Shown here piece by piece: positions 10,891 to 22,410 of a DNA stretch of 64,000 nucleotides. Position numbers and translations under genes: made by a program. The stretch is from NCBI GenBank assembly GCA_038373865.1, contig JAXGGA010001664.1:80381-144380 (forward strand). The letters run 5' to 3'. The first letter of the stretch is position 1. Every line of letters starts with the position of its first letter. The notes beneath the pieces were generated by a model. That model searched no databases. It saw nothing but the letters and a program-made list of their open reading frames with translations, and had not been told where the DNA came from. Origin of the DNA: Uloborus plumipes. Taxonomy: Eukaryota > Arthropoda > Arachnida > Araneae > Uloboridae.

Positions 10891-12852
10891 ATCTTGCCAC
10901 ATACACCATTCATCTAAGATTTTATGGAGTGCAGACACGACATCTGTAGGGCTTTAAAAATGTTAAAGGTTTTCGTGTTTTCGTGCAATACGTTGGCACA
11001 CTTATCGCATAGATGACTGTTAACATTCGTATGGGATTACTAGTCTGAGAAATATATGAAACAGTTTCTCAGATAATCTATGCACTAATTTATATTTTTT
11101 TTTAAATCAGGATTAAATCATTGCTATTTTCAGTGCTCAAGTTTTCTAATCAAGTACAGAAAAGTTAACATAATAAAATTTTTACCATTTAATAAAATTT
11201 TTTACCATTGCAAATAAAAAAAACTTCAGAAGGAGCTCACACCACGCAAAAAAATGGATACATGATGGAAAACTCCATTCGCTTGTTGTATAGGATTGAA
11301 TAGCCAGTGAAGGAACAATTTGCATTTTTTATTGATATTATTCATTTTTTTGTTTCAGGCTTGATTTTTTTCTTAGATAAATTGCCAAGAATACATTTCT
11401 ATGAAGGGAAGGAAATTGAAGCGAAAAGGAAATGAATATATGGAAGGAAACGATTTTGAAAAAATATGAAGGAGAAAAAAAGTAAGTTCGTACTTTTTTA
11501 ATACAGTTTTTAAAAAAAATCTAGGTAAATTGGCAACACTTGGTTCTTCTATACAACTCTAAAAACTAAAAAGGAAAGTAAGAACAAAAATATAGGCAAG
11601 GACACAATTTTTAACATGAAGAAATAAAAAATAAATGAAAAGCAATGGAAAAATTGAAAAAAATAATGGAAAGTATAAAGTAAAAGATGAGTAAAATAAA
11701 TATAAAACATGAAGAACACCCAATAAAACTAGCTTAAAATAAAACTTCCACATTTTTATTGACTAGACAATTTTATTTTTAGGCACAAGTTAAAATGTTC
11801 ATTTACTAGATTGCAGCACCATTTTTTCGTTAAACCTCCAAAAAGTCGTAAAGCAGAGCTTATAAAGCTCTTCCGTTTTATTTTAACAGCTCGTATCACT
11901 TATTTCCCATAAAAACTTTTTAGTCTTGTACCAAATGCTAATTTTAATAATACGTGTTTTGCTTTTCTGTAAATGAAATTAATTCAGTGGTCATTTACTG
12001 GTGCGGATAATCTACATTACGATTGCTACGTAAAATTACAACATTATTTGAAGGCAAATAAAGTAGACCGGCTAGTGAATGAACACCTCGTAGTTTTTTT
12101 TTTTTTTTTTTTTTGAAACAAATGAGTTCTAAAAACAGTTTCCATAGGTGAATTGGCAGTAGTAGTTTCCTTTTACACTTTTTTCAAAGAGTAAACGGCT
12201 AGAAAATGTTGCGTTTGTCCATTGGTTGGGGTGTTCATTCACTGGGTAGAGGTACTTATTTTCATTCTAAGGCCCCAAAACCCCTGATGCACGTAGTGCT
12301 TTTAACTGTCATGTGGCCAATGGCCATTGCTACAATTTTTAACGATGCTATGAATTTTTTTAAATGAAATCTCGTCTGATTTACTGGTTGCTCTACCCTA
12401 GCAACCAGACGATTAAAAGAATACTTTTATACACCTGCACTTTTCACTCTGAATGTTTGGTAAATGTAAGATTCAAAAAAACTTTTTAGCAAATAGAAGA
12501 ATTGAGGCACAAAAATACTCGACTCGAAAACATAACGAACAAAAAGTTTGTTAGGTTGAGCTTGCCAGTTTTTAGGTTGAGCAGAGTCCAACCGCGTTGC
12601 AGGAGATTTAGAATGGGCGTGCACTTCCTACCTTTCTATCTTCCGACAGCCACATCAATAAATTAACAAACCCTGGCAGACCACGAGTGATAAAAACGTT
12701 GTGGTATTTATGAATTAATAAACAGAAAGAAAGATTAATGGTATTACAATTAATAATAAACGGAGTCAACTACTTTTTTTCTAAAGGATGACTTTGTTTA
12801 GTAATGTGTCAAGTGGGAGCCGAAAGACATCTTTATTTTTTGTTGTCAAACA
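10891..12852. other. AT-rich sequence without a supported gene
   Basis: Short ORFs only (such as 11559-11753, driven by A/T runs) and a ~22-nt poly-T at about 12092-12113. Confidence 0.6.
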
Positions 12853-13089
12853 CACTGCAGAAAATAAACTTGTTTTTTTTTACAGTATAATACTGACACG
12901 ATAGGTTCCATTTTCAACCTGTAAAATGAACAGTAATAAACTGTAACATCCACAGTTATTTCTACATTACTGCTAATATTACAGCTTATTACAGTGCATT
13001 TTATAGTTTCTTACTGTGCATTTTAGAGTTTTAAACCTCTGCTGCTGTTGCTTTTCATACTGTAAAAACAACAGTTTATTTTTTGCAGT
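12853..13089. mobile_element. CACTG-family foldback MITE, copy 3 (short)
   Basis: It begins CACTGCAGAAAATAAACTTG at 12853 and ends ...TTTATTTTTTGCAGT near 13089. The interior retains only a few palindromic ACTGTAA units, which makes it one of the shortest copies. The flanking TA is not conserved, so it is an older copy. Confidence 0.75.
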
Positions 13090-15060
13090 TCATAATTATT
13101 GTTACTCAATAGGGAGGTGCAAATGGTTTGGCGAATCTTTAAAATGTCTTCCACGAATCATTTTAAGTTTATAGACCAAGCGTTACAGACTCGTGACTTA
13201 AAAGAGACATTTTACTTCTAGTATCTGTTTTTTTACGTACGAATACATTATATGAAATTATGAATATGATTCCGTCACATTGTTGAAGTGTTATCAAAAT
13301 ATTTCAGTAATTTATGCATTGAAGTCCAAAATTTTTTATTAAACTATGTATTAAAACTTGTGAATTCGTAAAGATGAAGTATTGTAAGTAATGAAATAAT
13401 ATAACACGTCTTATGCTTTATTAATGTATCGTGGGGGTTTCAAGGTTTCTGACTTTTCATATTTTTTAAAACCTCAAAGCGATAAAATTTTGGTTATATC
13501 TTCGAATTTTCGTGTTTTCTTTTCAATCGTGAAGAACTTTTTTTTAATATATTTTATGCAATTTATAAGTCTTGTGAATTTTGATCTTTTCATATAACTC
13601 CAAAATTCCATTTTAAATTAAAAAAAATCAACTTTGCTTCTTCATATTTTCGGAGCCCACGCACTCTTGAAACCTCACTGAGCGCTGCTCTAAAGCTTCC
13701 TTTTCTTATCCATATGCATATTTATTAGAAATAAATATGCAGCGCACAAATAGTGCATGTCCTAGCAAAACTCTTTCAGTGGTTATAAATAGAGCTTTTT
13801 ACATAAACGAATATATGCATGGGAATCCATATTTTCACTTCGAAATCCCTTTTCAATCTATATTGGAACATTGATAGGCATGTTTTGCTTGGCTCAAATT
13901 CACTATATGCACGTATGTTTTTTTTTCCGAAACAAATTACTGTTTTTTTAACTTATATTTAAAATAGCCGAGTTTCAGGCTTTTATCCAAGAATTGCTTT
14001 ATTGGGATACAATTGAGGAATTTTTCAATAGGAAATTGTGAACATAATGGTAACTTTGAAACAATCTCTCTGTATTGATTCCTGTTATTTGTAATAGGAA
14101 TGTGTGCCGCAATATGTTTTTCCGCAAAAGAATTCACTTTAAATACTGTAATTCCAACACTGTAATGCTAATTGAAACCCATTAATGCATTTTTAGGGAT
14201 GGTCCAAAAAGTGTCTGAATTTTCCAAAAATGAGCATTTCAAAAAAAAAAAAAAAGTGTTAAATTATTAGTTTGGTGTTATTTCAATTCATTATTAACAG
14301 AATTCAACACATAACCGTTGGAATCTTTGGATCCAACGGTCCAAATATCTTCTCAAAATATCTTCAGAAAAAAATGTCAGGCATTAATGAGTTAAGAGAG
14401 GATTACGAGCAAGTATTAAAATTTTGGCTAGTAATCTTTAAGCAGAATAGTCAGAACATTTTTTTTTAACGAACTATCATTTAAAACCCTTTGTGTATTG
14501 ACTGATATTCTGATACAAGAATTCCACTAAATTTATATTTTATCTATATCCTATCGGATGAAAACATTTATTTCCCTCCCATTACATTATTCGTAAATAT
14601 ATAATGTATTTTATTAAACTATAAAGTTAGACTGAGAACAATAAAAATACGAAGACAAACATTGAAGAAATATAATTCGAAAACTATACATAACCAGTAA
14701 AAGTGAATAAAATACGAAAATATTTAAGATTTTAAAAAAATTTAAAGTAGAGGCAAATGCTAACAGTGTAATCTTACGAAATTAGACAACTCAAAGTTCA
14801 AATCATCTAATTTTTGCATCAGTAGGGGAGAATCGGAGAGAATGAAACAGTGAGAAGAATAGGCGAGGTGTATTTATGTGCCGAAGAAGAAGTATAAAAT
14901 TATTTCTAACTTGTCCAGCACACGCATCAGTTTTAAACTCTTAGTTATTTCTGCTTCATCTACGAACAATTAAAAAAAAAATATTTGTTCACATTTTGAT
15001 TTTGGCACATAAAAAACAACTGACCCCTGCCTCCCAGTTTAAATCCCCCCCCACCCAGCC
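13090..15060. other. AT-rich sequence without a supported gene
   Basis: It contains a small 9-bp inverted pair, ACCGTTGGA/TCCAACGGT, near 14313-14340 and short ORFs only. Confidence 0.6.
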
Positions 15061-15228
15061 AGGCCCGTCATTTAGGGGGCAGGGGGGTCAATTGCCACCC
15101 TGACTTTGAGAAATCAATGTATTTACACATAAGTGGGCTTGGTTTTTGTTGTTTTCTGGTGAAATTGTATTGTGTTTATACCCTTTGCCCCCCCCCCCTG
15201 GAAAAACTTGAAATGACATCCCTGCCGC
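15061..15228. repeat. Dispersed CCCGTCA-ended repeat, copy 1
   Basis: This stretch (GGCCCGTCATTTAGGGGGCA...ACTTGAAATGACATCCC) is the inverted counterpart of 37822-37993 along its length. They share CTTTGAGAAATCAATGTATT and GTTGTTTTCTG/C-type blocks and poly-C/G tracts. Short terminal inversion around CGTCA/TGACG suggests a MITE. The minus-strand ORF at 15123-15473 runs through it and is not credible. Confidence 0.65.
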
Positions 15229-15234
15229 CAGCCC

Positions 15235-16429
15235 ACTTTTGGTGAGTAAAGTAAATGTATCAGCTTTATATTCTTGCTGCTACTTCTACTGGAAGAGATA
15301 GAAATTATTGTTCCCCTTTTATTTGGACATATGAATGCAACTGTCCCCCGTTTGGCCTCTATATAAAATATAAACAAAATACATTTCCAGTTATCCTTCG
15401 TTATCAGTAATGGATTTACCATGTCACAATTTCCAGGGGTCCTACGACCATAGAGGCTCCGAAAAGAATTCAAAAATGCCCTTTATGAATGTTATACATA
15501 GTTCTGTGATAGCCCATTTACCTCTTAAAAATGCATTGCAACGGGCCTCCAAACCAGTAAATCCCATATTTTACATTACAGTACTAGATGTCTTGAAGGT
15601 TTGTAAATGATGCCTATTTCCTTCGGGGGCAAAATAGCTTTTAATTAAAATAATTTACTGAGAATAAGATCGCAGTGTTAATAACAGCAAAACAATTTTG
15701 ATAAGAATTGCAAAATAGCAAAATATTTATTTTACGAAAAGATTTTTTAGTTCGGTTGCTTATAATATAATTATTGCCACAAATAATTAATCAATTCAAG
15801 CATTTACGGTAGTGAAGAAATATCCACTATACGCACATCTTGTTTTAAATCTAGGCAATTCAGCCTTATCCTTTCCTCATTACAGTTGAATCCTGCATTA
15901 AATTTTCTTATTTTTCAGCCTTAATTTGCTTTCGACCATAACAATGTCGTATCCTTATTCCATTAAGGTTTTTATTTAAAATCGCCTGAACTATCCATCC
16001 GTTTGAATTATCCTAATCAGGGAAAATTAAGATCTGGCGATTAAATTGTTAATTAGCTTGGCTATTGTTTATTTAGTGCTTTTTTTGTTCCTGTATACAC
16101 ATCAGCTCCTTCAGATTGCGTTGAATCTTTTGTTTGGAAATCGAACTCAAGTGGTTTTTTTCATTCTTTTTGTAAAACCAAACTTATTTTTCGATAGTAT
16201 TTACTACTTTCAATAATTTATTTAACCATAATAATTAGATTTATTCAGTCATGTTTTTTCTCTTCAATGTTTTCCTTTTATTCATTCTTGAACAACTATA
16301 GTCTCAACTAAAGTTATTGATAATTTCAAATATTTTATTTGTAGCACGCGTTTTATTTTATTTTAACTTCTAAAATTATTTCGTTCACTCTTAACGAAAG
16401 GTAATAAAGCTATGATTATAATACATAAA
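15235..16429. other. AT-rich left flank of the Tc1-type element
   Basis: No gene or repeat terminus was recognised up to the TA at 16430. Confidence 0.6.
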
Positions 16430-16431
16430 TA

Positions 16432-16458
16432 CACTGAAGTGACAAAAGTCATGGGATA
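16432..16458. repeat. Left TIR of the Tc1-type element
   Basis: This 27-bp terminal inverted repeat is identical to the reverse complement of 17623-17649. It would be the transposase binding and cleavage site. It is preceded by the TA target duplication at 16430-16431. Confidence 0.95.
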
Positions 16459-16574
16459 GCAATATGCAAATTTTCAGATGGCAGTAGCATCGCATAGAAC
16501 AGGTATAAATGCGCAGTGCTTTTACAGAGCTTTCATTTCTGTTCAAGTTATTCATGTGAAGAGGTTTTAACGTG

Positions 16575-17618
16575 ATGATGACCGCACGACGTGAATTAAC
16601 AGATTTTGAACGCGGAATGTTAGTTGGAGCTAGACGCATGGGTCATGCCATTTCGGAAATCGTTAGAGAATTCAACATTCCCAGATCCACTGTGTCAAGA
16701 GTGTGCCGAGAGTATGAAATTTCAGGCATAACATCCCACCATGGACAGCGCAGTGGTCGACTGCCTGCACTTAAAGATCGAGACCGGCGACGTCTGCAAA
16801 GAGTCGTAAATTCTAACAGACAAGCAACACTGCGTCAAATCACCGTAGAAATCAATGTGGGACGTACAATGGACGTGTCTGCTAGAACTGTGCGGAGAAA
16901 TTTGGATTTCTTGGGCTATTCCAGCAGAAGACCGACTCGAGTGCCTTTACTGACAGAACGACATCGCTTGCAGCGACTCTCGTGGGCACGTGAGCATATC
17001 GGTTGGTCCCTAGATGAATGGAAAACCGTGGCCTGGTCCGATGAGTCACGATTTCAGCTGGTAAGAGCCGATGGTAGGGTTCGAGTGTGGCGCAGACCCC
17101 ACGAAGCCATGGACCCAAACTGTCAGCAAGGCACTGTTCAAGCTGGTGGTGGCTCCGTAATGGTGTGGGCTGTTTTTTCATGGCATGGACTTGGTCCTCT
17201 AGTGCGACTGGACCGAACATTGACTGGAAATGCTTATGTGCAGCTACTTGGAGATCACTTGCAGCCATTCATGGACTTCATGTACCCAAACAATGATGGG
17301 ATTTTTATGGATGACAATGCGCCATGTCACCGGGCCACAACTGTTCGCAATTGGTTTGAAGAAAATTCTGGACAATTCCAACGAATGATTTGGCCACCTA
17401 GATCGCCCGACATGAATCCCATTGAGCATTTATGGGACACCATCGAGAGGTCTGTTCGTGCCCAAAATCCTGCCCCATCAACGCTTTCACAATTATGGAC
17501 GTCTACCGAGACAGCATGGCTCAATATTCCTGCAGAAGACTTCCAACGACTTGTTGAGTCCATGCCACGTCGAGTTGTTGCACTTCGCCGGGCAAAAGGA
17601 GGGCCGACACGATATTAA
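16575..17618 (+). CDS. Tc1-like transposase, 347 aa, DDE catalytic triad with DD36E spacing
   Basis: This is a cut-and-paste transposase that would bind the element's TIRs and integrate at TA. I chose the ATG at 16575; an in-frame GTG lies just upstream at 16572 and a second ATG follows at 16578. The stop is TAA at 17616-17618. Two helix-turn-helix regions lie at about residues 8-47 (LTDFERGM...STVSRVCREY) and 68-115 (DRDRRRLQ...TVRRNLDFLGY). A GRPR-like linker (SGRLPALK, 60-67) sits between them. The catalytic core has D156 (WSDESRF), D247 (FMDDNAPCH) and E284 (DMNPIEHLW), plus the family-typical GGGSVMVW at 191-198. Thirty-six residues separate D247 from E284, against 34 in classical Tc1. 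This matches the DD36E (Incomer-type) subgroup; the subgroup name is my inference. The length is normal for Tc1 transposases, and no frameshift or internal stop is present. Confidence 0.95.
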   Translation: MMTARRELTDFERGMLVGARRMGHAISEIVREFNIPRSTVSRVCREYEISGITSHHGQRSGRLPALKDRDRRRLQRVVNSNRQATLRQITVEINVGRTMDVSARTVRRNLDFLGYSSRRPTRVPLLTERHRLQRLSWAREHIGWSLDEWKTVAWSDESRFQLVRADGRVRVWRRPHEAMDPNCQQGTVQAGGGSVMVWAVFSWHGLGPLVRLDRTLTGNAYVQLLGDHLQPFMDFMYPNNDGIFMDDNAPCHRATTVRNWFEENSGQFQRMIWPPRSPDMNPIEHLWDTIERSVRAQNPAPSTLSQLWTSTETAWLNIPAEDFQRLVESMPRRVVALRRAKGGPTRY

Positions 17619-17622
17619 GAGG

Positions 17623-17649
17623 TATCCCATGACTTTTGTCACTTCAGTG
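17623..17649. repeat. Right TIR of the Tc1-type element
   Basis: Perfect inverted partner of 16432-16458, followed by TA at 17650-17651. It begins only 4 bp after the transposase stop codon. Confidence 0.95.
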
Positions 17650-17651
17650 TA

Positions 17652-18961
17652 CTTGCAATACGAAAGGAGATTAAAAACACTTTATTGAAAAAATGAAATA
17701 ATAAATGAAATGAAAAATGAAATAAAGCATAAGGGAAATACGGTAAAAGGGCGAAGGGCGTTTCTTTTTTCCTTTTCTTTTTCTTTTGTTCTATTTTTCA
17801 AAACCATGCTGATGTAGATTAATGAATTATGTATAAAAAATTCGAAAATGGATGGTTTTTTTCGATTCTATTCTATCCTTTTTAGGTGAAAGTTACATCT
17901 AAATAATAATTATAATCATAATAATCGTAACTATGATGAGAAAACAGGTTGACAAATAGCCACTTTTTTGGTTTTATTTCAAGCAAAGCTGTTTTCTCGG
18001 GAGGTGAGGGGGGGGGGGAGCACAATGTATTACATTATTAGGATTTTATGTACTTCTTTTCGAGTGTAATGATTTCATATAGGTGAAGTAGGTATACATA
18101 TACTGATGTTTAATTTCAGCTGAGAGCCAGTGGTAGAGAAAACATTTTCTCCGGTTTGTTTTCGTAGAAAAGAACAGACAATGACGTTTCGCTCTTCCGT
18201 CATATATGAAGAGTCCAACGTAATAAATAGTAGAATATAAAAGGAACAGAACTTTGGAACAAGTTGAAAATTTTATTGAAACAAACGATGAAGACAAAGA
18301 AAAATGTATCCATACATGCAGTTACTTGGTTTTGAATACGACACCATACAGATGGTCGCCGTCACGATCAGTGTCGACGCGTTGAATAAAAGCTTCCACC
18401 ACACGATCAATGGGGTCTTCCCTTCAGTACACGTCCTCATACCGTGGTTAAATTCAAGTAAAGGATGCGTGTGTGTACATCTGTGGAGGAGATCCTACTA
18501 ACGTTTTGGTTGGATGGTGGAAGTTTTCATTCGACGCCTGGATAAAAGCGCTGTCATCAGCATAGTTTGCTCAGCAAATGCAACGTAAAGAAATTAACTT
18601 TCGAAAAATTAGGTTTTTACAATTAGAAACTGGTTTATGTTTAAGTGTAATGAAATTTTGGATTTTGTTTGAACGAGTTCGCTTCGCTGTTTAAAAGCTA
18701 TGGGACTTATATGTCTCCTTTTTTTTTTTTTAAATAAATTATCGAACACAACTAAAAATTTATAAATTTTATAAATTTATAAGTTTATATTTTTTTGCCA
18801 TGTTTTCGGGTAATCAGAGCCTTATTATTAAAATAATAACAATAAAAAATATTATTGAAATATACATATACTGTTACTTTTAACATCACAAATGCTACAT
18901 TTATGCTGCCTCGATTATACGTTTTATCGAAGATTAAATGTATGCAATGTCCGAAAACAAA
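17652..18961. other. AT-rich right flank of the Tc1-type element
   Basis: An imperfect inverted pair around TTGAATAAAAGCTTCCACCA (18382) and TGGTGGAAGTTTTCATTCGA (about 18515) may be a degraded MITE. Otherwise nothing is recognised. Confidence 0.55.
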
Positions 18962-19234
18962 ACTCAGTGGCGCAACCGTCCATGGGAGCCAAGGCTTACT
19001 GTACCCATCTCAGTTTTCATGATCGAAGACTCTGGGTTGCAAGGCCTAATGTTCCGGTTAGTGCAAGGTGGTCGGCCCAACGTAGAACCTCAGGGTTTGG
19101 TTTCCAAGCACGCTTGATGCTCATTTTATTTACCAACTGAAGGTGTGAAAGGTTGAGTCGACCGTGTCTAATCTAGGAATCGAACCCGGGGCTGCGGCGT
19201 GGAAGCACTAACCACTGAGCCCATGGGCGAATGT
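18962..19234 (-). mobile_element. tRNA-derived SINE
   Basis: On the minus strand the head reads GCCCATGGGCTCAGTGGTTA, with an A box at 19212-19223 (TGGGCTCAGTGG). A B box follows at 19176-19187 (GGTTCGATTCCT), preceded by CCCCG. A non-tRNA body extends to about 18962. The spacing between the boxes is slightly short for a functional tRNA, and no acceptor-stem pairing was found, so this is a SINE rather than a tRNA gene. No obvious poly-A tail or target duplication is preserved. It is much less AT-rich than its surroundings. Confidence 0.72.
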
Positions 19235-20357
19235 CATTAATTAAATATTTCCACATTTAATAGTAACTTATTTTAAATTAGGAAAATTGTTGTAATTTTA
19301 CATCTCAAATGAACCAAATAGACACACATGTCCCAGAAATTAACACAAATTTAGTGAACGAATTTTCACAAAACTTGACATACATAAAAGCAAAAATACA
19401 ACGTTGAAAGTAGAAATGCGTAGGAATACAGCAGACATGTGTTTCGACGTTACAAGGAAGGTCCTTTTTCATACAAAAAATGTGAGCTTATGGATGCAAA
19501 GGCATCTGACAAAGCATGTAAAATCGACATTTAATAGTTTTATACGCTAAAAATTCCTTCTCTTTCGCATTATTTATGGTCTTTGAAGGGTTAAAGAGAA
19601 CTAATATTGTAATAAAAGGCTCAAAAAAGTTCTCGGAGCATATTTAACAACAGTATTTTGGCAGGATTTTGATATTTTATCTTCTTTTAGTTAATATATT
19701 TTCCTATTTTTTTTTTCTTTCTCACAAGAGAAACGATGATCTTTTCTTCTGAAGGAAATGCTGCTGCCAAGAAGTTGCTATGACAGAGGCAAGAAGATGG
19801 CAGAAATTCCGTTGACGTTTAACTAAAATTGTTTTTCTTGTTGCTCCAAGCAACTCGTTTGCGAAATTCAATTTAAGAAATAGGAAAACGAAACTACAAA
19901 CTACTTTGAAATATAAATGAACAAACCCTATTTTGCGGTAAAAGTTTTTGTTATTGCTTAGATATGGAGAAAAGTTGTGTGCAAAAGGTATTTTGCGATA
20001 AATACTAGCACTTATGTTTTTTAAACTGCCAAACAATCAATCCGATAAAAATGATAAATTGTTATATTTTAGTAAATATTCATTATTTTTGTGACGAATG
20101 TCTTTCTTTGTCTTAGTGACAGGTACAATGATAAGAGTCTATTTTACGTAATTATTGTCAGATTTATCTCTTCAGTAGAAACCCTTTCTCGCCAACAAAC
20201 CATTTTTGTCAGTCAGTTCTTACAGTTTACCCGTTATTTCTTAAAGCTTTATGTTAAGTGATAAGAAGTCAGTTAAAACGCTAAAAGCTTAGTTAAAAGG
20301 ATAATTCTTCGTCCTTGCTTTAAAGTTAATAAAGGATTAAAGAAAAATTAACTGTAG

Positions 20358-21320
20358 TAACGGGCAAGTTTATTTTAGGGTGATTTTCTGTAAACTCGTC
20401 ATTTTTCACACGAAATCTGTCCGGGCATGGTTCTTTGAAGTGTTCCTATAATTATAATACTATTGCTCAGAAAAGGAATCTGTTACTTTGGTTTGAAAGA
20501 GGGCCAATTGAAGTTTGTGTTTTTCTGATAAATCATGATAGGGGTAAGTCGCCCGCCTAGTATAACTAGGCAGGGGACTGTGCCGGGTGACTGTTTTTGT
20601 TCTTTGTTGCGTAATATCTGCAAAACTATTGGAACATAATTAGTTACGAGACTACCTATAAATTGAGGCACAAATCGTGGACATAATAACTAATATGTTT
20701 TATAATTAAATTAATTGACATTAATAAAATCACTTCCCAGAGGACTGTTTTCGCAACGACCCTGATGCATACTTTCATCACAAATGTGGCTCTCAAACTA
20801 AGTAAAATAGCGTTTCAACACCATTCTCGGCGATTTCGGCAAATTCACATTGATTGCTTTGAACTTCATGCCAAAAAGAATTTGCAAAAGTTATAGATTT
20901 TTCGTATTACAGCTTTGAATTTGTTGCAGGGGACTGTTTGGAAAAACTACGAACAGAATTTACATGACAATTTTAAGTTTTAGAAATACGTAATTATAAT
21001 TTATTTCATAAAAAAATATAGCTTCATTATTGTATTTTTAGATATTAATTGCCAAATTTATGTTGTGTTAATAGATTTTTTGAAATACTATCTTTAACAG
21101 TTAGACTATGGGATTGGGACAGCCAGGGGACTGTGTTTTTGGCGCTTAGATAATTTCTAGAAAAAAAAAAAATAAATTGTTATCACTCCAAATACAATTG
21201 GGTCACCAAGTATTAATGCTTTACTTGTATTAAGAGCGATAATTACTTTATTACACTTTATTATTTTTGAAATACTCAGTCCGGACAGCCAATTACCAGT
21301 TTACAGAGAATCGCCCGTTA
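20358..21320. mobile_element. TIR element, about 0.96 kb, unassigned
   Basis: The left end TAACGGGC (20358-20365) continues after a 16-bp interruption as GATTTTCTGTAAACTCGT...CTGTCCGG. The reverse complement of the right end reads TAACGGGCGATTCTCTGTAA, then CTGTCCGG. The shared order of blocks supports one element with imperfect TIRs. The interior repeats the motif GGGGACTGT several times (around 20573, 20934 and 21125) and has no recognised protein. The superfamily is unclear. Confidence 0.5.
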
Positions 21321-21589
21321 TACAAAAAAGTTTTGAAAACTAAAACAGTAAAACAGATTGAATTTCAGTTTTTTTTTTTGTTGCAAAATCTAGGACATAT
21401 TGTATAATGCAGTACAATAAAAAAATAAGATAAAAATACGTTATTAATTAACGATTATTTGCTTTGAATGTAAGCGAAAAGATGAAGTTAGCCTAAATGT
21501 AGACTGCAATTGTATTGTAATAAACATCTCTTTTTTATCCTGCTTTATAAATTTTATATTTTTCTAAAAACACACAGTAGCCCCCGCTC

Positions 21590-21725
21590 ATATTAATCAA
21601 ATTTGTTCTTAACAGTTTTGATTCAGTAAAGCGGCCAATTCAATAAAGCTGGATTTTGTTTTTGTTTTGACTATTTGATTCATTAAAGCGGTTGATTCAA
21701 TTTACCACTGATTAAATTAAACAGT
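21590..21725 (+). mobile_element. Possible pogo/Tigger-like left end
   Basis: CAGTAGCCCCCGCTCATATT followed by ATTCAGTAAAGCGGCCAATT and a second ATTCATTAAAGCGG block resembles the subterminal structure of pogo/Tigger elements. The right end was not found and the CACTG MITE begins about 230 bp further on, so it is at best a truncated relic. Confidence 0.3.
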
Positions 21726-21951
21726 GTAAACTCTATTGACAATATTGATAAACAGCACCTAGAGGAAACAAAGTACACACTCTTTTTTGAGTTGCACATT
21801 TTACATGAGCTATTTATTTCAATCAAACATAAATTTAGTAAATTTTTTATTTATTTATAATCTTAAATTTTAAAAAATAAAGGGAACAGTGAAAACTGTC
21901 TTAAATGCAGATGAAATGCTGCAGTTAGCAGAATAGTTCTGTGTGATCTCT

Positions 21952-22410
21952 TACTGTAAAAAATAAATGTGGTTTCACAGTGTGTGGTTTGTCAGTATAA
22001 TACAGCTAATTTTAGAATAATTTTACTGTAATAAACTGCAAAATTGCTAATTTTACAGTGATAAACTGTAAAATTGCTAGTTTGCAGTAATAAACTGTAA
22101 AATTGCTAGTTTGCAGTAATAAACTGTAAAATTGCTAGTTTTACAGTTTATTACTGCGCATTTTACAATTTTTAACTGGAACCTCTGCTGACAGTATTAT
22201 TCTGCTGTTTTCAGTGTTCTACAGCTAATTTTATGGTAGTAGACTGTAAAATTGCTAATTTTTCAGTAATAACCGTAAAATTGCTGGTTTTAGAGTAATA
22301 ACCTGTAAAATAGGTAGTTTTACAGTTTATTTCTGCGCTTTTACAGTTTTAAACTGAAACATCTGCTGTCAGTATTATACTGTAAAAACAGCAGCTTATT
22401 ATTTACAGTG
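21952..22410. mobile_element. CACTG-family foldback MITE, copy 4 (expanded)
   Basis: It runs from TTACTGTAAAAAATAAATG (about 21952) to TTATTATTTACAGTG (22410). At about 459 bp it is the longest uninterrupted copy. It contains several consecutive near-identical units (AATAAACTGTAAAATTGCTA at about 22079-22140), so internal unit number has expanded relative to the other copies. Confidence 0.8.

Larger units (their letters stand above)
16430..17651 (+). mobile_element. Complete Tc1/mariner transposon (DD36E type) with TIRs and TA target duplication
   Basis: The element proper spans 16432-17649 (1,218 bp). Its two termini are perfect 27-bp inverted repeats at 16432-16458 and 17623-17649, beginning CACTGAAGTGACAAAAGTCA. 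Both ends are flanked by TA (16430-16431 and 17650-17651), the target duplication of the Tc1/mariner superfamily. A single intronless transposase fills the interior. About 116 bp separate the left TIR from the start codon, and only 4 bp separate the stop codon from the right TIR. Intact TIRs, an exact TA duplication and an uninterrupted reading frame suggest a young and possibly still competent copy. Its base composition is clearly less AT-rich than the flanks, as expected of an immigrant coding sequence. Horizontal arrival is plausible but not shown. Confidence 0.95.

Noticed and set aside
15123..15473. 116-codon minus-strand ORF as a gene
   Set aside because: It runs through a noncoding dispersed repeat (15061-15228) with poly-C tracts, has low-complexity Ser runs and no recognised domain.
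16882..17268. Minus-strand ORFs overlapping the transposase
   Set aside because: They are antisense shadows of the transposase reading frame.
19722..20036. 104-codon minus-strand ORF as a gene
   Set aside because: No recognisable motif, no supporting codon bias and no neighbouring exon-like frame.
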